From Pirellula staleyi DSM 6068 (GTDB lineage Bacteria; Planctomycetota; Planctomycetia; Pirellulales; Pirellulaceae), in contig CAMCMB010000005.1 of NCBI GenBank assembly GCA_945875845.1, positions 1-64,000 on the forward strand: DNA of 64,000 nt. Reading direction: 5' to 3'. The translations under genes and the position numbers were made by a program. This document shows, piece after piece, positions 20,290 to 28,864 of this stretch (its first letter is position 1; each line of letters begins with the position of its first letter). The notes beneath the pieces were generated by a model. That model did no database searches. It worked only from the letters and a program-made list of their open reading frames with translations, and was not told the DNA's origin.

Positions 20290-20348
20290 TGGGAACGCGA
20301 AGCCCCTGCCAAAGTTTGCTTTGGCTCGGCAGGAGCCTTTCCCTCCCA
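20290..20348. repeat. GAGGCTCCTGCCGA palindrome, diverged copy
   Basis: The right arm CTCGGCAGGAGCC matches the family at 33410, 33513 and 47092; the left arm (CGAAGCCCCTGCCAAAG) has diverged. Outer ends remain TGGGA and TCCCA. It is upstream of the ferredoxin gene. Confidence 0.7.
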
Positions 20349-20554
20349 GGATGAACAATATTGCAGGTCGCCGTAAAACACCTATCCTGCCTCTTCGGCA
20401 TCGTAGGCACGTTAGTTTAGGGTGTCAAGCAACCTTATTCTCCTTGCTGTCGGCTCTCACGGCACCTAATATTGAAGGATTCCCAAAGGGTGTCCCTTTG
20501 CTCATACTAGCTTTACCATCCCGATTCACCCTCCCAAACCGATGAAGTTCTAAC

Positions 20555-21115
20555 GTGGCTCTTTCCAATCTAGATCGAGAATTGCTTCGAGATTGCTTGG
20601 CGAAGGCACCGGACGCATGGGAGAATTTCAGTGATCGTTACATGGGCTTGGTGATCCATGTGGTCAACCACACGGCCTTTATGCGGCAAGTAAGCTTGTC
20701 GCAAGAACTTCGCGAAGACTTGGTCGCAGATGTCTTTGTTTCATGGATCGACAAGGATTTTGCGGTCCTTCGACGTTTTCAAGGGAAAAGCTCCCTAGCA
20801 ACCTACCTGGCTGTCGTGGCTCGCCGCGTAGTTTTTCGACGTATGTCGCAATTGCGACTTCCACACTTTCAGCAATCGATCGAATCGCTGAGAATCGACC
20901 CGCCGGCCGGAGAAACAAATGGTCTCACTCAAGACGAATTTGAACAACTTGAGTCCTCCATCGATCGATTGTCCCAGGAAGAAGCGATCGCCGTTCGCAT
21001 GTTCCATTTACAGGGCAAGTCCTACCGCGAGATCAGCTCTCAAATCGGCATGCCGGAAAATAGCATCGGGCCCTTCTTGACTCGCGCTCGCGACAAATTG
21101 AAACGCGCTGTCTAG
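20555..21115 (+). CDS. ECF-type RNA polymerase sigma factor
   Basis: A 186-residue sigma-70 family protein starting at GTG. Region 2 spans about residues 25-90 (FSDRYMGLVIHVVN ... LVADVFVSWID ... FQGKSSLATYLAVVARRVV), and region 4 about 125-186, with the helix-turn-helix SYREISSQIGMPENSIGPFLTRARDKL. There is no region 3, as is usual for ECF factors. No anti-sigma gene follows; the next gene is csrA about 410 bp downstream. Target promoters are not known. Confidence 0.9.
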   Translation: MALSNLDRELLRDCLAKAPDAWENFSDRYMGLVIHVVNHTAFMRQVSLSQELREDLVADVFVSWIDKDFAVLRRFQGKSSLATYLAVVARRVVFRRMSQLRLPHFQQSIESLRIDPPAGETNGLTQDEFEQLESSIDRLSQEEAIAVRMFHLQGKSYREISSQIGMPENSIGPFLTRARDKLKRAV

Positions 21116-21527
21116 CCCAGATTTATTTCCCACTTTTCTGGATATCCCGTTTCTGCGGACCTATCGTGTCACACGTCGGTGCGAAGTTATTTGCTCAGTG
21201 ATCGAACACCGACCATCAATAGCAAAGATAGCTTTTCCAGAAACAAGATTTCCATTCTCGAAATGACACAACCAGTTGGTACTTCTTGGCACATCGCTTT
21301 GTAACCCTTTGAACTTTCGTCTTTTTTGTTGCAACTTTCTTGGGGATTTATCCAACCAAAATCGACGCCACAACGAAGAACTTGAATCAAATTCACTTCG
21401 AATGCGTTTTTGAACGATAATTCCGAACTATTGGAACGGAGTTCGCTCTCTAAGTGTCAGATTACCCAGGAAATGTCAAACGCGTTTTGACAGCCGAATT
21501 GCTAGCCAAATCAAGGAAGAATCAAAA
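21116..21527. other. Intergenic region upstream of csrA
   Basis: This 412-bp gap between the sigma factor and csrA is AT-rich. I see no gene or repeat in it; it probably carries the csrA promoter. Confidence 0.5.
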
Positions 21528-21776
21528 ATGTTAGTACTGAGCCGCAAAGAAGGCGAACGAATTGTCATCGGAGACAACATCACGCTGATCGTATCCAAAG
21601 TAAACGGAAATCGAGTCACCATCGGAATCGAAGCACCTCGCGACGTTAAGGTCATTCGAGGAGAATTACAGGACGGGGATGGGTTCGAACGCCCAAGCAC
21701 TGAGACTCTACCCGTTCGCACAACCCTGCGCGAATTTGCGGCCGCTGTGTTGCCAATGCAAAGGCAAGTTGGATAG
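21528..21776 (+). CDS. csrA: Carbon storage regulator CsrA
   Basis: An 82-residue post-transcriptional regulator that binds GGA motifs in mRNA leaders. The N-terminal 50 residues match CsrA closely: MLVLSRKEGERIVIGDNITL, then VNGNRVTIGIEAPRDVKVIR with the RNA-binding arginine after DVKVI. The tail of about 30 residues is longer than in E. coli CsrA (61 aa) and is Arg/Pro-rich. A good Shine-Dalgarno (AAGGAAG) precedes the ATG. CsrA controls carbon flow, attachment and motility in other bacteria; targets here are unknown. Confidence 0.96.
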   Translation: MLVLSRKEGERIVIGDNITLIVSKVNGNRVTIGIEAPRDVKVIRGELQDGDGFERPSTETLPVRTTLREFAAAVLPMQRQVG

Positions 21777-21830
21777 ACGCAAACGAGCGATTAGACGAGA
21801 ACGAGGGATTGTGGTTGGCTCCTCGCTTAC

Positions 21831-21948
21831 CGGCTTGTTGATTTAGTGAAGTCGTTATTGGTTAAGGGCGGTGTGACGGACTTCCAAGTCCGTCAATGGG
21901 GAATTCGACGGACTTGGAAGTCCGTCGTACCATTAAATCAACAAGCCG
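21831..21948 (+). repeat. 118-bp double-hairpin repeat, copy B
   Basis: Same structure and near-identical core to copy A, downstream of csrA. Its outer flanks lack some of the extended homology shared by copies A and D. No gene is seen between here and the metalloprotease start at 22169. Confidence 0.9.
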
Positions 21949-22168
21949 TTACGCGTCGGGGTGTCAAAGTGCGGCCAAAAAGTGTTCCATCCAAAAATTC
22001 CGAGCCCAGGTGCAAAAATCGACTATTATTGCGTGATAGCCAACGAGAGAAATTCGACTCATTTCTCGGGCGGTCTTTCGCGGCAGCTGACGAGAGGGAG
22101 CGACGGCTTTTTAACTTTCGTGGGCTTGCAAACATGGATAACATAGTGAGTCTAAGGACACTTTACCC

Positions 22169-24793
22169 ATGATGATTGCCTCCCTGTTGACGCGAATGCA
22201 TCGATTGTTTTCCTCTCAATCGCTTCCGCGATCCGCACCTCAGCGGACTGCGCGTCGACTGCTGGTCGAGAGACTTGACTCGCGATTCGCGTTGACAAGC
22301 GAGGGTCAAGTCGTTGCATTTAATCAGTTTTTTGAAACTTCCGGACTCGGCGGAACTATTTCCGGAAACGTGCTTTGGGGAGATGGAACTTCCTCACCAG
22401 CCGTGGTTGGTGCGTCCCCGGCCTCGGGACCACTTTCCATTCGTTTCGATTATTCGCTCGATTCAAACAACTTTTTTGCGGCCCCAGAACGCCGCAATAC
22501 GTTGCAATGGGTGGCAAATTCAATCGTCAGCAAATTCTCGGACCAATTGACGGCGATTCGTCCATCAGGAACAGACCAATGGACTGCCAAATTTGTGAAC
22601 CCTTCGACGGGAGTCCAAGATACCCGAACAAACCTCAACATTGCAGCCAACGAAATTCTAATTTACGTCGGTGGCCGCACATTGAACGGTGGCGAACTCG
22701 GACGCGGCGAGAAAGGTGGCTTCACCGCTTCGTCGTCAAGTCAAGCATTTCTCGACACGGTGAAAGCCCGTGGTCAAACCGGTGCCCTCACAAACCCGGC
22801 AACTGATTTTGGCCCATGGGGAGGCACTATTACCTTCTCATTGGGAGCGAACTGGCATTTTGGAGCGACCACAGATGGACTGGATTCAAACGAATTCGAT
22901 TTCGCTTCTGTGGCTTCCCACGAATTGATGCATTCCCTGGGATTTGGCATCAGCAGCAGCTGGACCGCAAAGGTCGCAGGCGGTTTTACGGGTGCGAACT
23001 CGGTAGCAGTTTCGGGGAGATCGCCCGTTCCCTTGGCCGATTCTTCCCACTGGCAAACCGGACTAATCAGCGACGGTCGTCCTGTTTCCATGTCTCCGGA
23101 AGCACTCAATGGGGTTCGAAAACTCCCAACTCGCCTCGATTTCGCCGGAATGCAGGACGTCGGTTGGCAGTTGATCCATCCCCAGGTTCAAGCGAGCGGG
23201 TCGCACGTTTTTGGAGATGACGGAGCTTATCCAACCGCCTTGGTCCTCAATGGATCTGTATTCGGTTCCGTTTCGTACCCAATCAGCGTCAACATCACCA
23301 ACGTTGCTCCCGTGCTGGCTGGTCAAACCAATCGATTTGCAGTCGAAGCAGTACCGCTTTCCCTCCCGAAAGTTGGGCAATTCACCGACCCAGGTTTTGG
23401 AGCCAGCCAAGCGACGCCGCCTCGCGCAGAAACATTTACCTACACCATCGACTGGGGAGACAATACTTCCCTGTCTACCGGAAACGCAACCATCGAATCC
23501 CTCGGTTCACCGGGAGTCAGCACGCGTGGCTTTTTTGATGGAACTCACACCTATGCGACGGCGGGTACCTACACAGTCACGATGACCGTGGCGGATGACG
23601 ACGGCGGAACAAGCCAACAGCAATTCGGGGTGCAAGTTGGCCCGCCCCCTAGTTTGGTGCTCTCCATCGACCGGCCAAGCATCAATGAGGATGCGGGCGA
23701 GAATGCGGCCATACTTACGATTCAACGAGTGGGCTTCGACAACTCGGTTGCGACTACGATCTTGTTGACGAGCAGCGACGCTTCTGAAATCCAACTGCCG
23801 GCATCGGCCACCATACCAGCCGGCCAAACTTCCATAACGGTTCCAGCCAAAGCCGTCGACGATTCGCTTTTGGATGGAACCATTCCAGTGAGGCTGTCGG
23901 CCTCTGCCGGCGCTATTGCAAGCAATAGTGTTAATGTCGATGTGCTCGATCGAGAAAGTATTCTGCTTGCCTTGAATGTCGGTGCGATCCTAGAAAATGC
24001 TGGCGGAGGCGCGGCACTTTTGACGGTCTCCCGAAACAACACAGACATCGGCCAAAGCATTGTGGTCCAATTGTCGAGCAGCGACACGACAGAGGCGAAC
24101 TTACCCTCGCAACTCACGATCCCTGCCGGTTGGACGAGCATTACTGTTGGCGTCGATGCGGTTGATGATGCGCTTTTCGATGGGTCGCAGCTCGTATCGC
24201 TCGTCGCCAGCTCAACTGGATATTTGTCCGCTAGTACTTCGATTACGGTCACCGACTTTCAACCCTTATCGTTAGTCCTTCAATCCAATGCGCTCATTGA
24301 AGAGGATTCAATCCGCAACAACACGCAAGCGGAACTGTCCATTCGCGCTCCAGCTCCCGCGACAGGTCTCACGTTGCAGGTTACTTCCAGCCAACCGAAT
24401 CAGTTGGTCCTACCCACGAGTGTGTTCATCCCTGCCGGCGCTCAATCAGTGCGTTTCCCCGTAATAGCAGTCGATGACTTTGTGCCTCAAGGGATTCGCA
24501 ACGTGATTATCTTTGCGAGTGGAAATGATGTCATTGCGACGTCGGCGGTTATTACCGTTTCCGACAACGATCCCGCCTACTGGACGAACCCCATCAATCC
24601 TCTGGACGTGAATAACAATGGCGCTCCCGATCCGCTGGATGTTCTTATTATTATCAACGAAATCAACTTTCGTGGCAGTCGTGCGCTCAATCCCAATACG
24701 GATCGTGGTCTGCCTTTCGTGGATACAAACGCGGATGGCCTCCTCGGACCATTGGATGTGCTACGGATTATCAATGAGCTGAATCGGATTTAG
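22169..24793 (+). CDS. Secreted multidomain metalloprotease-like protein with PKD, Calx-beta-like repeats and dockerin-like tail
   Basis: An 874-residue extracellular protein. It opens with RRLLVERLDSRFAL near residue 29-43, the planctomycete-type N-terminal motif. A zinc-protease motif HELMHSLGFG (H251, E252, H255) falls in a domain of about 50-340; the usual third histidine of metzincins is not at position 11. A PKD-like domain follows (about 410-490, ending TYTVTMTVADDDGG), then three Calx-beta-like repeats of about 95 residues each (starting LVLSIDRPSINEDAG, LLALNVGAILENAGG and LVLQSNALIEED). The last 65 residues are dockerin-like, with two Asp-rich loops (NPLDVNNNGAPDPLDV and DTNADGLLGPLDV). 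It may bind or degrade extracellular protein. Confidence 0.85.
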   Translation: MMIASLLTRMHRLFSSQSLPRSAPQRTARRLLVERLDSRFALTSEGQVVAFNQFFETSGLGGTISGNVLWGDGTSSPAVVGASPASGPLSIRFDYSLDSNNFFAAPERRNTLQWVANSIVSKFSDQLTAIRPSGTDQWTAKFVNPSTGVQDTRTNLNIAANEILIYVGGRTLNGGELGRGEKGGFTASSSSQAFLDTVKARGQTGALTNPATDFGPWGGTITFSLGANWHFGATTDGLDSNEFDFASVASHELMHSLGFGISSSWTAKVAGGFTGANSVAVSGRSPVPLADSSHWQTGLISDGRPVSMSPEALNGVRKLPTRLDFAGMQDVGWQLIHPQVQASGSHVFGDDGAYPTALVLNGSVFGSVSYPISVNITNVAPVLAGQTNRFAVEAVPLSLPKVGQFTDPGFGASQATPPRAETFTYTIDWGDNTSLSTGNATIESLGSPGVSTRGFFDGTHTYATAGTYTVTMTVADDDGGTSQQQFGVQVGPPPSLVLSIDRPSINEDAGENAAILTIQRVGFDNSVATTILLTSSDASEIQLPASATIPAGQTSITVPAKAVDDSLLDGTIPVRLSASAGAIASNSVNVDVLDRESILLALNVGAILENAGGGAALLTVSRNNTDIGQSIVVQLSSSDTTEANLPSQLTIPAGWTSITVGVDAVDDALFDGSQLVSLVASSTGYLSASTSITVTDFQPLSLVLQSNALIEEDSIRNNTQAELSIRAPAPATGLTLQVTSSQPNQLVLPTSVFIPAGAQSVRFPVIAVDDFVPQGIRNVIIFASGNDVIATSAVITVSDNDPAYWTNPINPLDVNNNGAPDPLDVLIIINEINFRGSRALNPNTDRGLPFVDTNADGLLGPLDVLRIINELNRI

Positions 24794-24814
24794 TCCTTGC
24801 TCTGTCTCTGATTT

Positions 24815-25678
24815 TTAAGAACTTGCGAGCTCCCGCAGGACTCGCAAATTGACAGCATCCCAATCCTCGTCTTCCTCGTTGGTCCCTTTCTCGGTTTCCA
24901 AATACATGGGAAGGGTTTTTAACAGCTTATGCTTGAGAACCCGTTCAAAGCCTTTTAAGCCGATGGTGCCATGCCCGATGTGTTCATGCCGATCCACGCG
25001 CGAGCCACAGCCTTTTTTGCTATCGTTCAGATGTAAGGCTCGAACCGCATCCAGCACACCAAAGTGTTTCGCCTCTTTTGCCCACGACTTGAATCCGGAT
25101 TCTTCTGCAAAGTCATAGCCTGCGGCGTGAGCATGACAAGTGTCTAAGCAAACCCCAACATGGCTTAACTCGCTCGTTTTCCCAAGCAACCAACCAAGCT
25201 GTTCCATGTTCCATCCCAAATTGGAGCCTTGACCGGCCGTGTTCTCCAGCAATAACCACACATTCAGCGGCGAAACGCGGTCGAAAATCTCATGAATAGC
25301 CAGGACGATTCGTTCAAGTCCTGCCTCGGGCGTGGATTCGACAAAAGAGCCTGGATGCATCACAACTCCGTCTAACCCGAGCAACTCCGCACGCTGCAAT
25401 TCAATGACCATCCCGTCGATTGATTTCCGCCAAAGCTCGTCTTTGGGAGACGCCAAATTAATCAGATACGAACTATGGGCTAATGGGCGAGAGACCCCCG
25501 ATCGCTCAAGAGACAAGCGGAATTTATCGCAATCCTCGTCGGTGATGGGTTTTGCCGCCCACTGGTTATTGTTCTTGGTGAACAACTGTACTACGTCCAT
25601 CGCGTATTCAGCGGCCGCCTCGACGGCCTTGAAGTACCCGCCGGCAATACTCATGTGCGAACCTAGCTTGACCATCAT
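24815..25678 (-). CDS. nfo: Endonuclease IV (AP endonuclease)
   Basis: A 287-residue protein of the xylose-isomerase-like TIM barrel family. It contains GSHMSIAGGYFKAVE, LAHSSYLINLAS, VVMHPGSF, LLLENTAGQGSNLG, VGVCLDTCHAHAAGYDF and LHLNDSKKGCGSRVDRHEHIGHG, which carry the zinc ligands. It cleaves the DNA backbone 5' of abasic sites and repairs blocked 3' ends. Two adjacent ATG codons occur (25678 and 25675); GGAAG favours the second slightly. It ends convergently with the metalloprotease gene and is followed by no recognisable operon partner. Confidence 0.96.
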   Translation of the reverse strand: MMVKLGSHMSIAGGYFKAVEAAAEYAMDVVQLFTKNNNQWAAKPITDEDCDKFRLSLERSGVSRPLAHSSYLINLASPKDELWRKSIDGMVIELQRAELLGLDGVVMHPGSFVESTPEAGLERIVLAIHEIFDRVSPLNVWLLLENTAGQGSNLGWNMEQLGWLLGKTSELSHVGVCLDTCHAHAAGYDFAEESGFKSWAKEAKHFGVLDAVRALHLNDSKKGCGSRVDRHEHIGHGTIGLKGFERVLKHKLLKTLPMYLETEKGTNEEDEDWDAVNLRVLRELASS

Positions 25679-25850
25679 TCTTCCTGTTCAATCATCAAAC
25701 GAAATTTCTCGCGGATCACTAGGCTGGTTTCTGCCCAAACATGTCTTGCATGATTCGCTCGAAAACAAGTATTGTTCCCATCCATGTTAGCGTACAAAGC
25801 AAGTTGAATTGCTTTCAAACAAACGATTGCTGGCGAATCGGATAAACAAG

Positions 25851-26516
25851 ATGAGCGATCCCATGAATATTGAAATGTTCCGATGTCTCATAACCAAGTT
25901 GCTCGTCTCCCACTCATTGCGAACGCTCTCGATCTGTGTGTTTGCCGGCTTATCCGGCTGCAAGGGGGCACCGCTCCCTTTTCCTCAATCCTTGGGTGGA
26001 CTCGGTAGTCCAACGCGTGTTCCTGCCCCAGCCGACGGGAGCTTCCAAGTGCCTGGCTCTTATTCGGGCCCCAACGGTACGTCGAGCAACCCGGGCGGCG
26101 GATTAGGTGGTACAAGTTTTAAATCGGACAATAACATCGCCCCTCCGAATGGAATGAAAACTTCGCAAACCAACGTGCCTGTCACCAACTTCGTTAATGG
26201 TATCAGTGCGGCAGAATCGCAATTCCGAACCGCAACCAACAATGCCCTCAGTTCGGTTAGTCGCGCCACCGCAGATGTGAATAACCGTGTTGAACAAGCT
26301 AGCGCGCGAGTCGATCGGTTTGGCGCCGGTGTGGTCCAAGCGAGCAACATACTCTCCGAGGCTGCTTATGCGCCCGTGAATGGAGAGCAAAACGTCCAAA
26401 ACTCACGATCGCCCAATGCACCCATTAGCCCAAACGTTTTTCCGCCTGCTTCTGGCCAAATTGGAGACAACACTCCTAGCAGCGACGCAAGCTGGACGAC
26501 CCCCAGCTCAAACTAA
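25851..26516 (+). CDS. Probable lipoprotein of unknown function
   Basis: About 221 residues from ATG 25851 (other starts are 25809 and 25863). A hydrophobic stretch ends in the lipobox LSGCKG, suggesting lipid attachment at that cysteine. The mature region is Pro/Gly/Ser/Asn-rich, with a central helical section (NNALSSVSRATADVNNRVEQ) and a Pro-Ser tail. No domain is recognised. It is likely a cell-envelope structural protein. Confidence 0.65.
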   Translation: MSDPMNIEMFRCLITKLLVSHSLRTLSICVFAGLSGCKGAPLPFPQSLGGLGSPTRVPAPADGSFQVPGSYSGPNGTSSNPGGGLGGTSFKSDNNIAPPNGMKTSQTNVPVTNFVNGISAAESQFRTATNNALSSVSRATADVNNRVEQASARVDRFGAGVVQASNILSEAAYAPVNGEQNVQNSRSPNAPISPNVFPPASGQIGDNTPSSDASWTTPSSN

Positions 26517-26650
26517 TGTTCACGAGAATAGGAACAAAGCAATTCTCATCCGAATTGTCAGGTGTCTGGATGATCCCTAGAAAATTTTTTGGTCCCCCAC
26601 ACCATCCCCACACCGTTCTTTTTCCCGAGAACTAATTGAAAATGTGACGA

Positions 26651-27094
26651 TTAGCGATTCGAGAAACCATGAAAAACATCTTTGGTCCACGCCATATTTT
26701 TCGAAAACTCTTCTGTGCTTCGTTTGAACAGCCCATTCGGCTTGGCTAAAGTTCGACCCGCAATCACGACACAGAGAATGCTAACGATTGCTAGACTGCC
26801 GCCAACGGCCAACTGGGCCATCCACGTTTCGATTTCCAAGTAGTACGCAATCGCAGAGGCTAACCCAAAGACTACGACAGGGATACAACCCAGTAGGCAG
26901 GAACATCCAATAACCAAGGTTACGGCCGGTGCGATCGATTGATGAATAGCGGACTTTGCATCCGCCTTCATCAGTTTCCCCTGGAGCTCAGCCAGAATCA
27001 TGAGATCGCCAGCGAATTTGCCGGCTGTCGTTTGGAAGGTTTCCACTGGACTGGCGTGTTGGTACCGTCCGCTTATCTTTTCGATGTCAACCAT
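26651..27094 (-). CDS. Holin-X-like small membrane protein
   Basis: A 147-residue protein with a helical N-terminus (SGRYQHASPVETFQTTAGKFAGDLMILAELQGKL) followed by two membrane spans (about 55-82 and 93-115) and a basic tail. The pattern fits the Phage_holin_3_6 (Holin-X) family, which is common in non-phage genomes. No phage gene is nearby, so it is more likely an envelope-stress protein than a lysis protein. GGAGG lies 9 bases before the ATG. Its start overlaps the end of the upstream gene by 22 bp, so the two are coupled. Confidence 0.75.
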   Translation of the reverse strand: MVDIEKISGRYQHASPVETFQTTAGKFAGDLMILAELQGKLMKADAKSAIHQSIAPAVTLVIGCSCLLGCIPVVVFGLASAIAYYLEIETWMAQLAVGGSLAIVSILCVVIAGRTLAKPNGLFKRSTEEFSKNMAWTKDVFHGFSNR

Positions 27095-27294
27095 CCTAGA
27101 ATCCCTCCTATCGTAAAGGCGAGTGCAACATACATTGCAGGCTTCGAACCAATGAGTCGACGACCTATGTCCGCGACCGAAGGTGCTTCCTCGCCGTGCT
27201 CATCATCGCTGCCGTCCCCAAGAAGCGAATGTTCCGCTTTATGTCGCTCAGGAAACGTTCTATTCTTTTGAACTGAATTACCGAAATCGATCAT
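27073..27294 (-). CDS. Small single-span membrane protein
   Basis: A 73-residue protein: a charged N-terminal half (EHSLLGDGSDDEHGEEAPSV) and one C-terminal membrane span ending GGILGWLTSKR, like the C-terminus of DUF883/ElaB proteins. GGAGGAAA precedes the ATG. It overlaps its neighbours on both sides (22 and 17 bp), marking a tight operon. Confidence 0.7.
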   Translation of the reverse strand: MIDFGNSVQKNRTFPERHKAEHSLLGDGSDDEHGEEAPSVADIGRRLIGSKPAMYVALAFTIGGILGWLTSKR

Positions 27295-27685
27295 CTGAAC
27301 TTTCCTCCGAAGTATTTCGTTGTACGAGCGTAGTAAAATAGTTTTTGATTGCGGTAGTAGCGATGGAAGTCGCCAATGCCCCGAAACCGCTGAGCAAGGA
27401 TGAGTTCACTCGCTTTGTGGCGACCGGGAAACTCCTGTCCGTCGAAATAGGCGCCGAAGGCTCAGACACCATCCGCATTGCACTGCGTACAATGCCGAAA
27501 CCCAACAACGATGCCACGGCGACAGAAGCAAGGGGTTTTGCGCGAACATATTCAGTCCAATCAATCAATCGACTTGCTTCACCTTGCAATTCGATTGCAT
27601 GATCATAACCGTTTGCTCTAACGAGACTCATGCGATCAATCAGCGCTTCAACATCGGTTTGTGAGTGGGCCTTATCCGTGTTCAT
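27278..27685 (-). CDS. Small membrane protein of unknown function
   Basis: About 135 residues from ATG 27685. A helical, charged N-terminus (VEALIDRMSLVRANGYDHAI) is followed by a hydrophobic segment (PLASVAVASLLGFGIV) and a second (LLSGFGALATSIATTAI), then a charged tail. It resembles DUF883-like proteins with a GxG-containing span. It overlaps the next gene by 17 bp and follows a 31-codon frame after two bases. Confidence 0.65.
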   Translation of the reverse strand: MNTDKAHSQTDVEALIDRMSLVRANGYDHAIELQGEASRLIDWTEYVRAKPLASVAVASLLGFGIVRSAMRMVSEPSAPISTDRSFPVATKRVNSSLLSGFGALATSIATTAIKNYFTTLVQRNTSEESSDDRFR

Positions 27686-27687
27686 AA

Positions 27688-27783
27688 CTACCGCTTTCCA
27701 CTCGACTGCGAGAGGCAAAGGACAATTCCGGCTAGGATGCCTGCACCCACTGCGATGGCAAAAGATTTATCTTTAGAAACCAT
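27688..27783 (-). CDS. 31-residue single-span membrane peptide
   Basis: A short frame reading MVSKDKSFAIAVGAGILAG and then IVLCLSQSSGKR: a basic start, one hydrophobic span of about 17 residues and a basic end. Its stop lies two bases before the ATG of the next gene. It therefore looks like the first gene of the small membrane protein operon at 26651-27783. The Shine-Dalgarno is weak (GTGAAG). It could equally be a leader peptide controlling the operon. Confidence 0.5.
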   Translation of the reverse strand: MVSKDKSFAIAVGAGILAGIVLCLSQSSGKR

Positions 27784-28094
27784 AAGAGTATCTTCACGTT
27801 GCAATTGGATTGCGAACTCTATGCCTGAACCAACCGTTGATCAGGCTGAAATAGAAACACAGAGCAATCATCATGCCGGAGATTAAATCCCCTTCGGATC
27901 ACGGTGAAAGAACCTGAAAAAAGGTTGGAAACGAACATATTGTTCGCTAATCGATCACAATCGGATGTTCTATATGGTCGATAACGGATCAATTCGAATT
28001 TCCTGGTTTGACCTTTTCGCTGTCAGTTTGATTGGCAGTTTGATGCGTGGGCGGAGCAGCGTATAACCAGCCCGTTGCTCGTGGTACGGCCGCC
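27784..28094. other. Intergenic region upstream of the small membrane protein operon
   Basis: This 311-bp gap should hold the promoter of the operon at 27783 and the 3' end of the TetR gene. A frame at about 28047 and its antisense are chance openings. A short dyad (AACCTGAAAAAAGGTT) lies near 27912. Confidence 0.5.
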
Positions 28095-28730
28095 TTAACT
28101 GGCACCGCTGTCGGCGGGAGCATTGGAGGAGTAAGTTCCAAGAAAAAGTCTCACCGTCGACTTCGCGATTTTCGTTCGCTGGGACTTGTTGGGGGAAGGC
28201 ATGTTTCGAATCAGTTGGGGCCAGACGCAGAATGCTTCGAGCAGGGCGAGCAGTTGTTTCGAGGCCATGGGAATATCGCAAGGCCCCATTCGTCCATCTT
28301 TCTGTGCAGCATGAATCCAATCGTGCAGACATCCTTCGAAAATTTTGGTTCTACCAAACATCTCACTTCCAAGGCTTGGATTCTGAACGAATCGCGATAC
28401 CAGCGCGCGGGCCAGGGCGCGTGATTCCGCGGCACTGTGGAAATCGATCACGGATCGGCAAAAACCAATGAGCTGCTTCTCCAAGCTCGCTTCCTGAGAA
28501 TACGTGAGCAAAACGGCCTCCGAAGCATCTTTCTTGAGTTGCTGAACGATTTCTTCGAAAAGTCGATCTTTGCTGGAAAAATGGTTGTAGACCGTTCGCT
28601 TGGAAACTTCTGCTCGTTGAGCGATGTTGTCCATGCTCGTGTTGTCGAAACCGAGTTCGCTGAATAGCGAAATCGAGGCATTTAGGATCGCTGCGCGTTT
28701 GCGGTCTGTTAAACGCTTGGACGAATTCAT
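28095..28730 (-). CDS. TetR family transcriptional regulator
   Basis: A 211-residue repressor-type protein. The N-terminal helix-turn-helix is clear (AAILNASISLFSELGFDNTSMDNIAQRAEVSKRTVYNHF, about residues 13-50, given here in brief as ILNASISLFSELGFDN then VSKRTVYNHF). The C-terminal ligand-binding part is all-helical and ends near 205. It is divergent from the RND efflux genes, with a palindrome of TetR-operator type between them at 28834, so it probably represses the pump and is released by a pump substrate. Confidence 0.9.
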   Translation of the reverse strand: MNSSKRLTDRKRAAILNASISLFSELGFDNTSMDNIAQRAEVSKRTVYNHFSSKDRLFEEIVQQLKKDASEAVLLTYSQEASLEKQLIGFCRSVIDFHSAAESRALARALVSRFVQNPSLGSEMFGRTKIFEGCLHDWIHAAQKDGRMGPCDIPMASKQLLALLEAFCVWPQLIRNMPSPNKSQRTKIAKSTVRLFLGTYSSNAPADSGAS

Positions 28731-28833
28731 GGGTCACTTGTGGAAGAAACGATCGAGAGGTTTGATGGGTCAACTCGCATGACAGAAAAGTGGACTTGTG
28801 AAAAACTCAAGGGTCGCACCGTGTCGTTGAAAA

Positions 28834-28846
28834 CTACACCGTGTAG
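28834..28846. promoter_or_regulatory. Probable TetR operator
   Basis: CTACACCGTGTAG is an inverted repeat (CTACAC/GTGTAG, one central base) followed by a third half-site, GTGTAG, at 28846-28851. It lies between the divergent regulator (start 28730) and adaptor (start 28865) genes, 19 bases before the adaptor ATG, where bound protein would block translation-initiation-proximal transcription. Confidence 0.75.
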
Positions 28847-28864
28847 TGTAGATTAGAACGCATC

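Noticed and set aside
20151-20381. N-terminal extension of the ferredoxin
   Set aside because: It includes a diverged palindrome copy, and the ferredoxin family starts at the ATG at 20150.
26651-27094. Phage holin as a sign of a prophage
   Set aside because: Only the family name links it to phage. No other phage gene is nearby and it lies in an operon with small membrane proteins.
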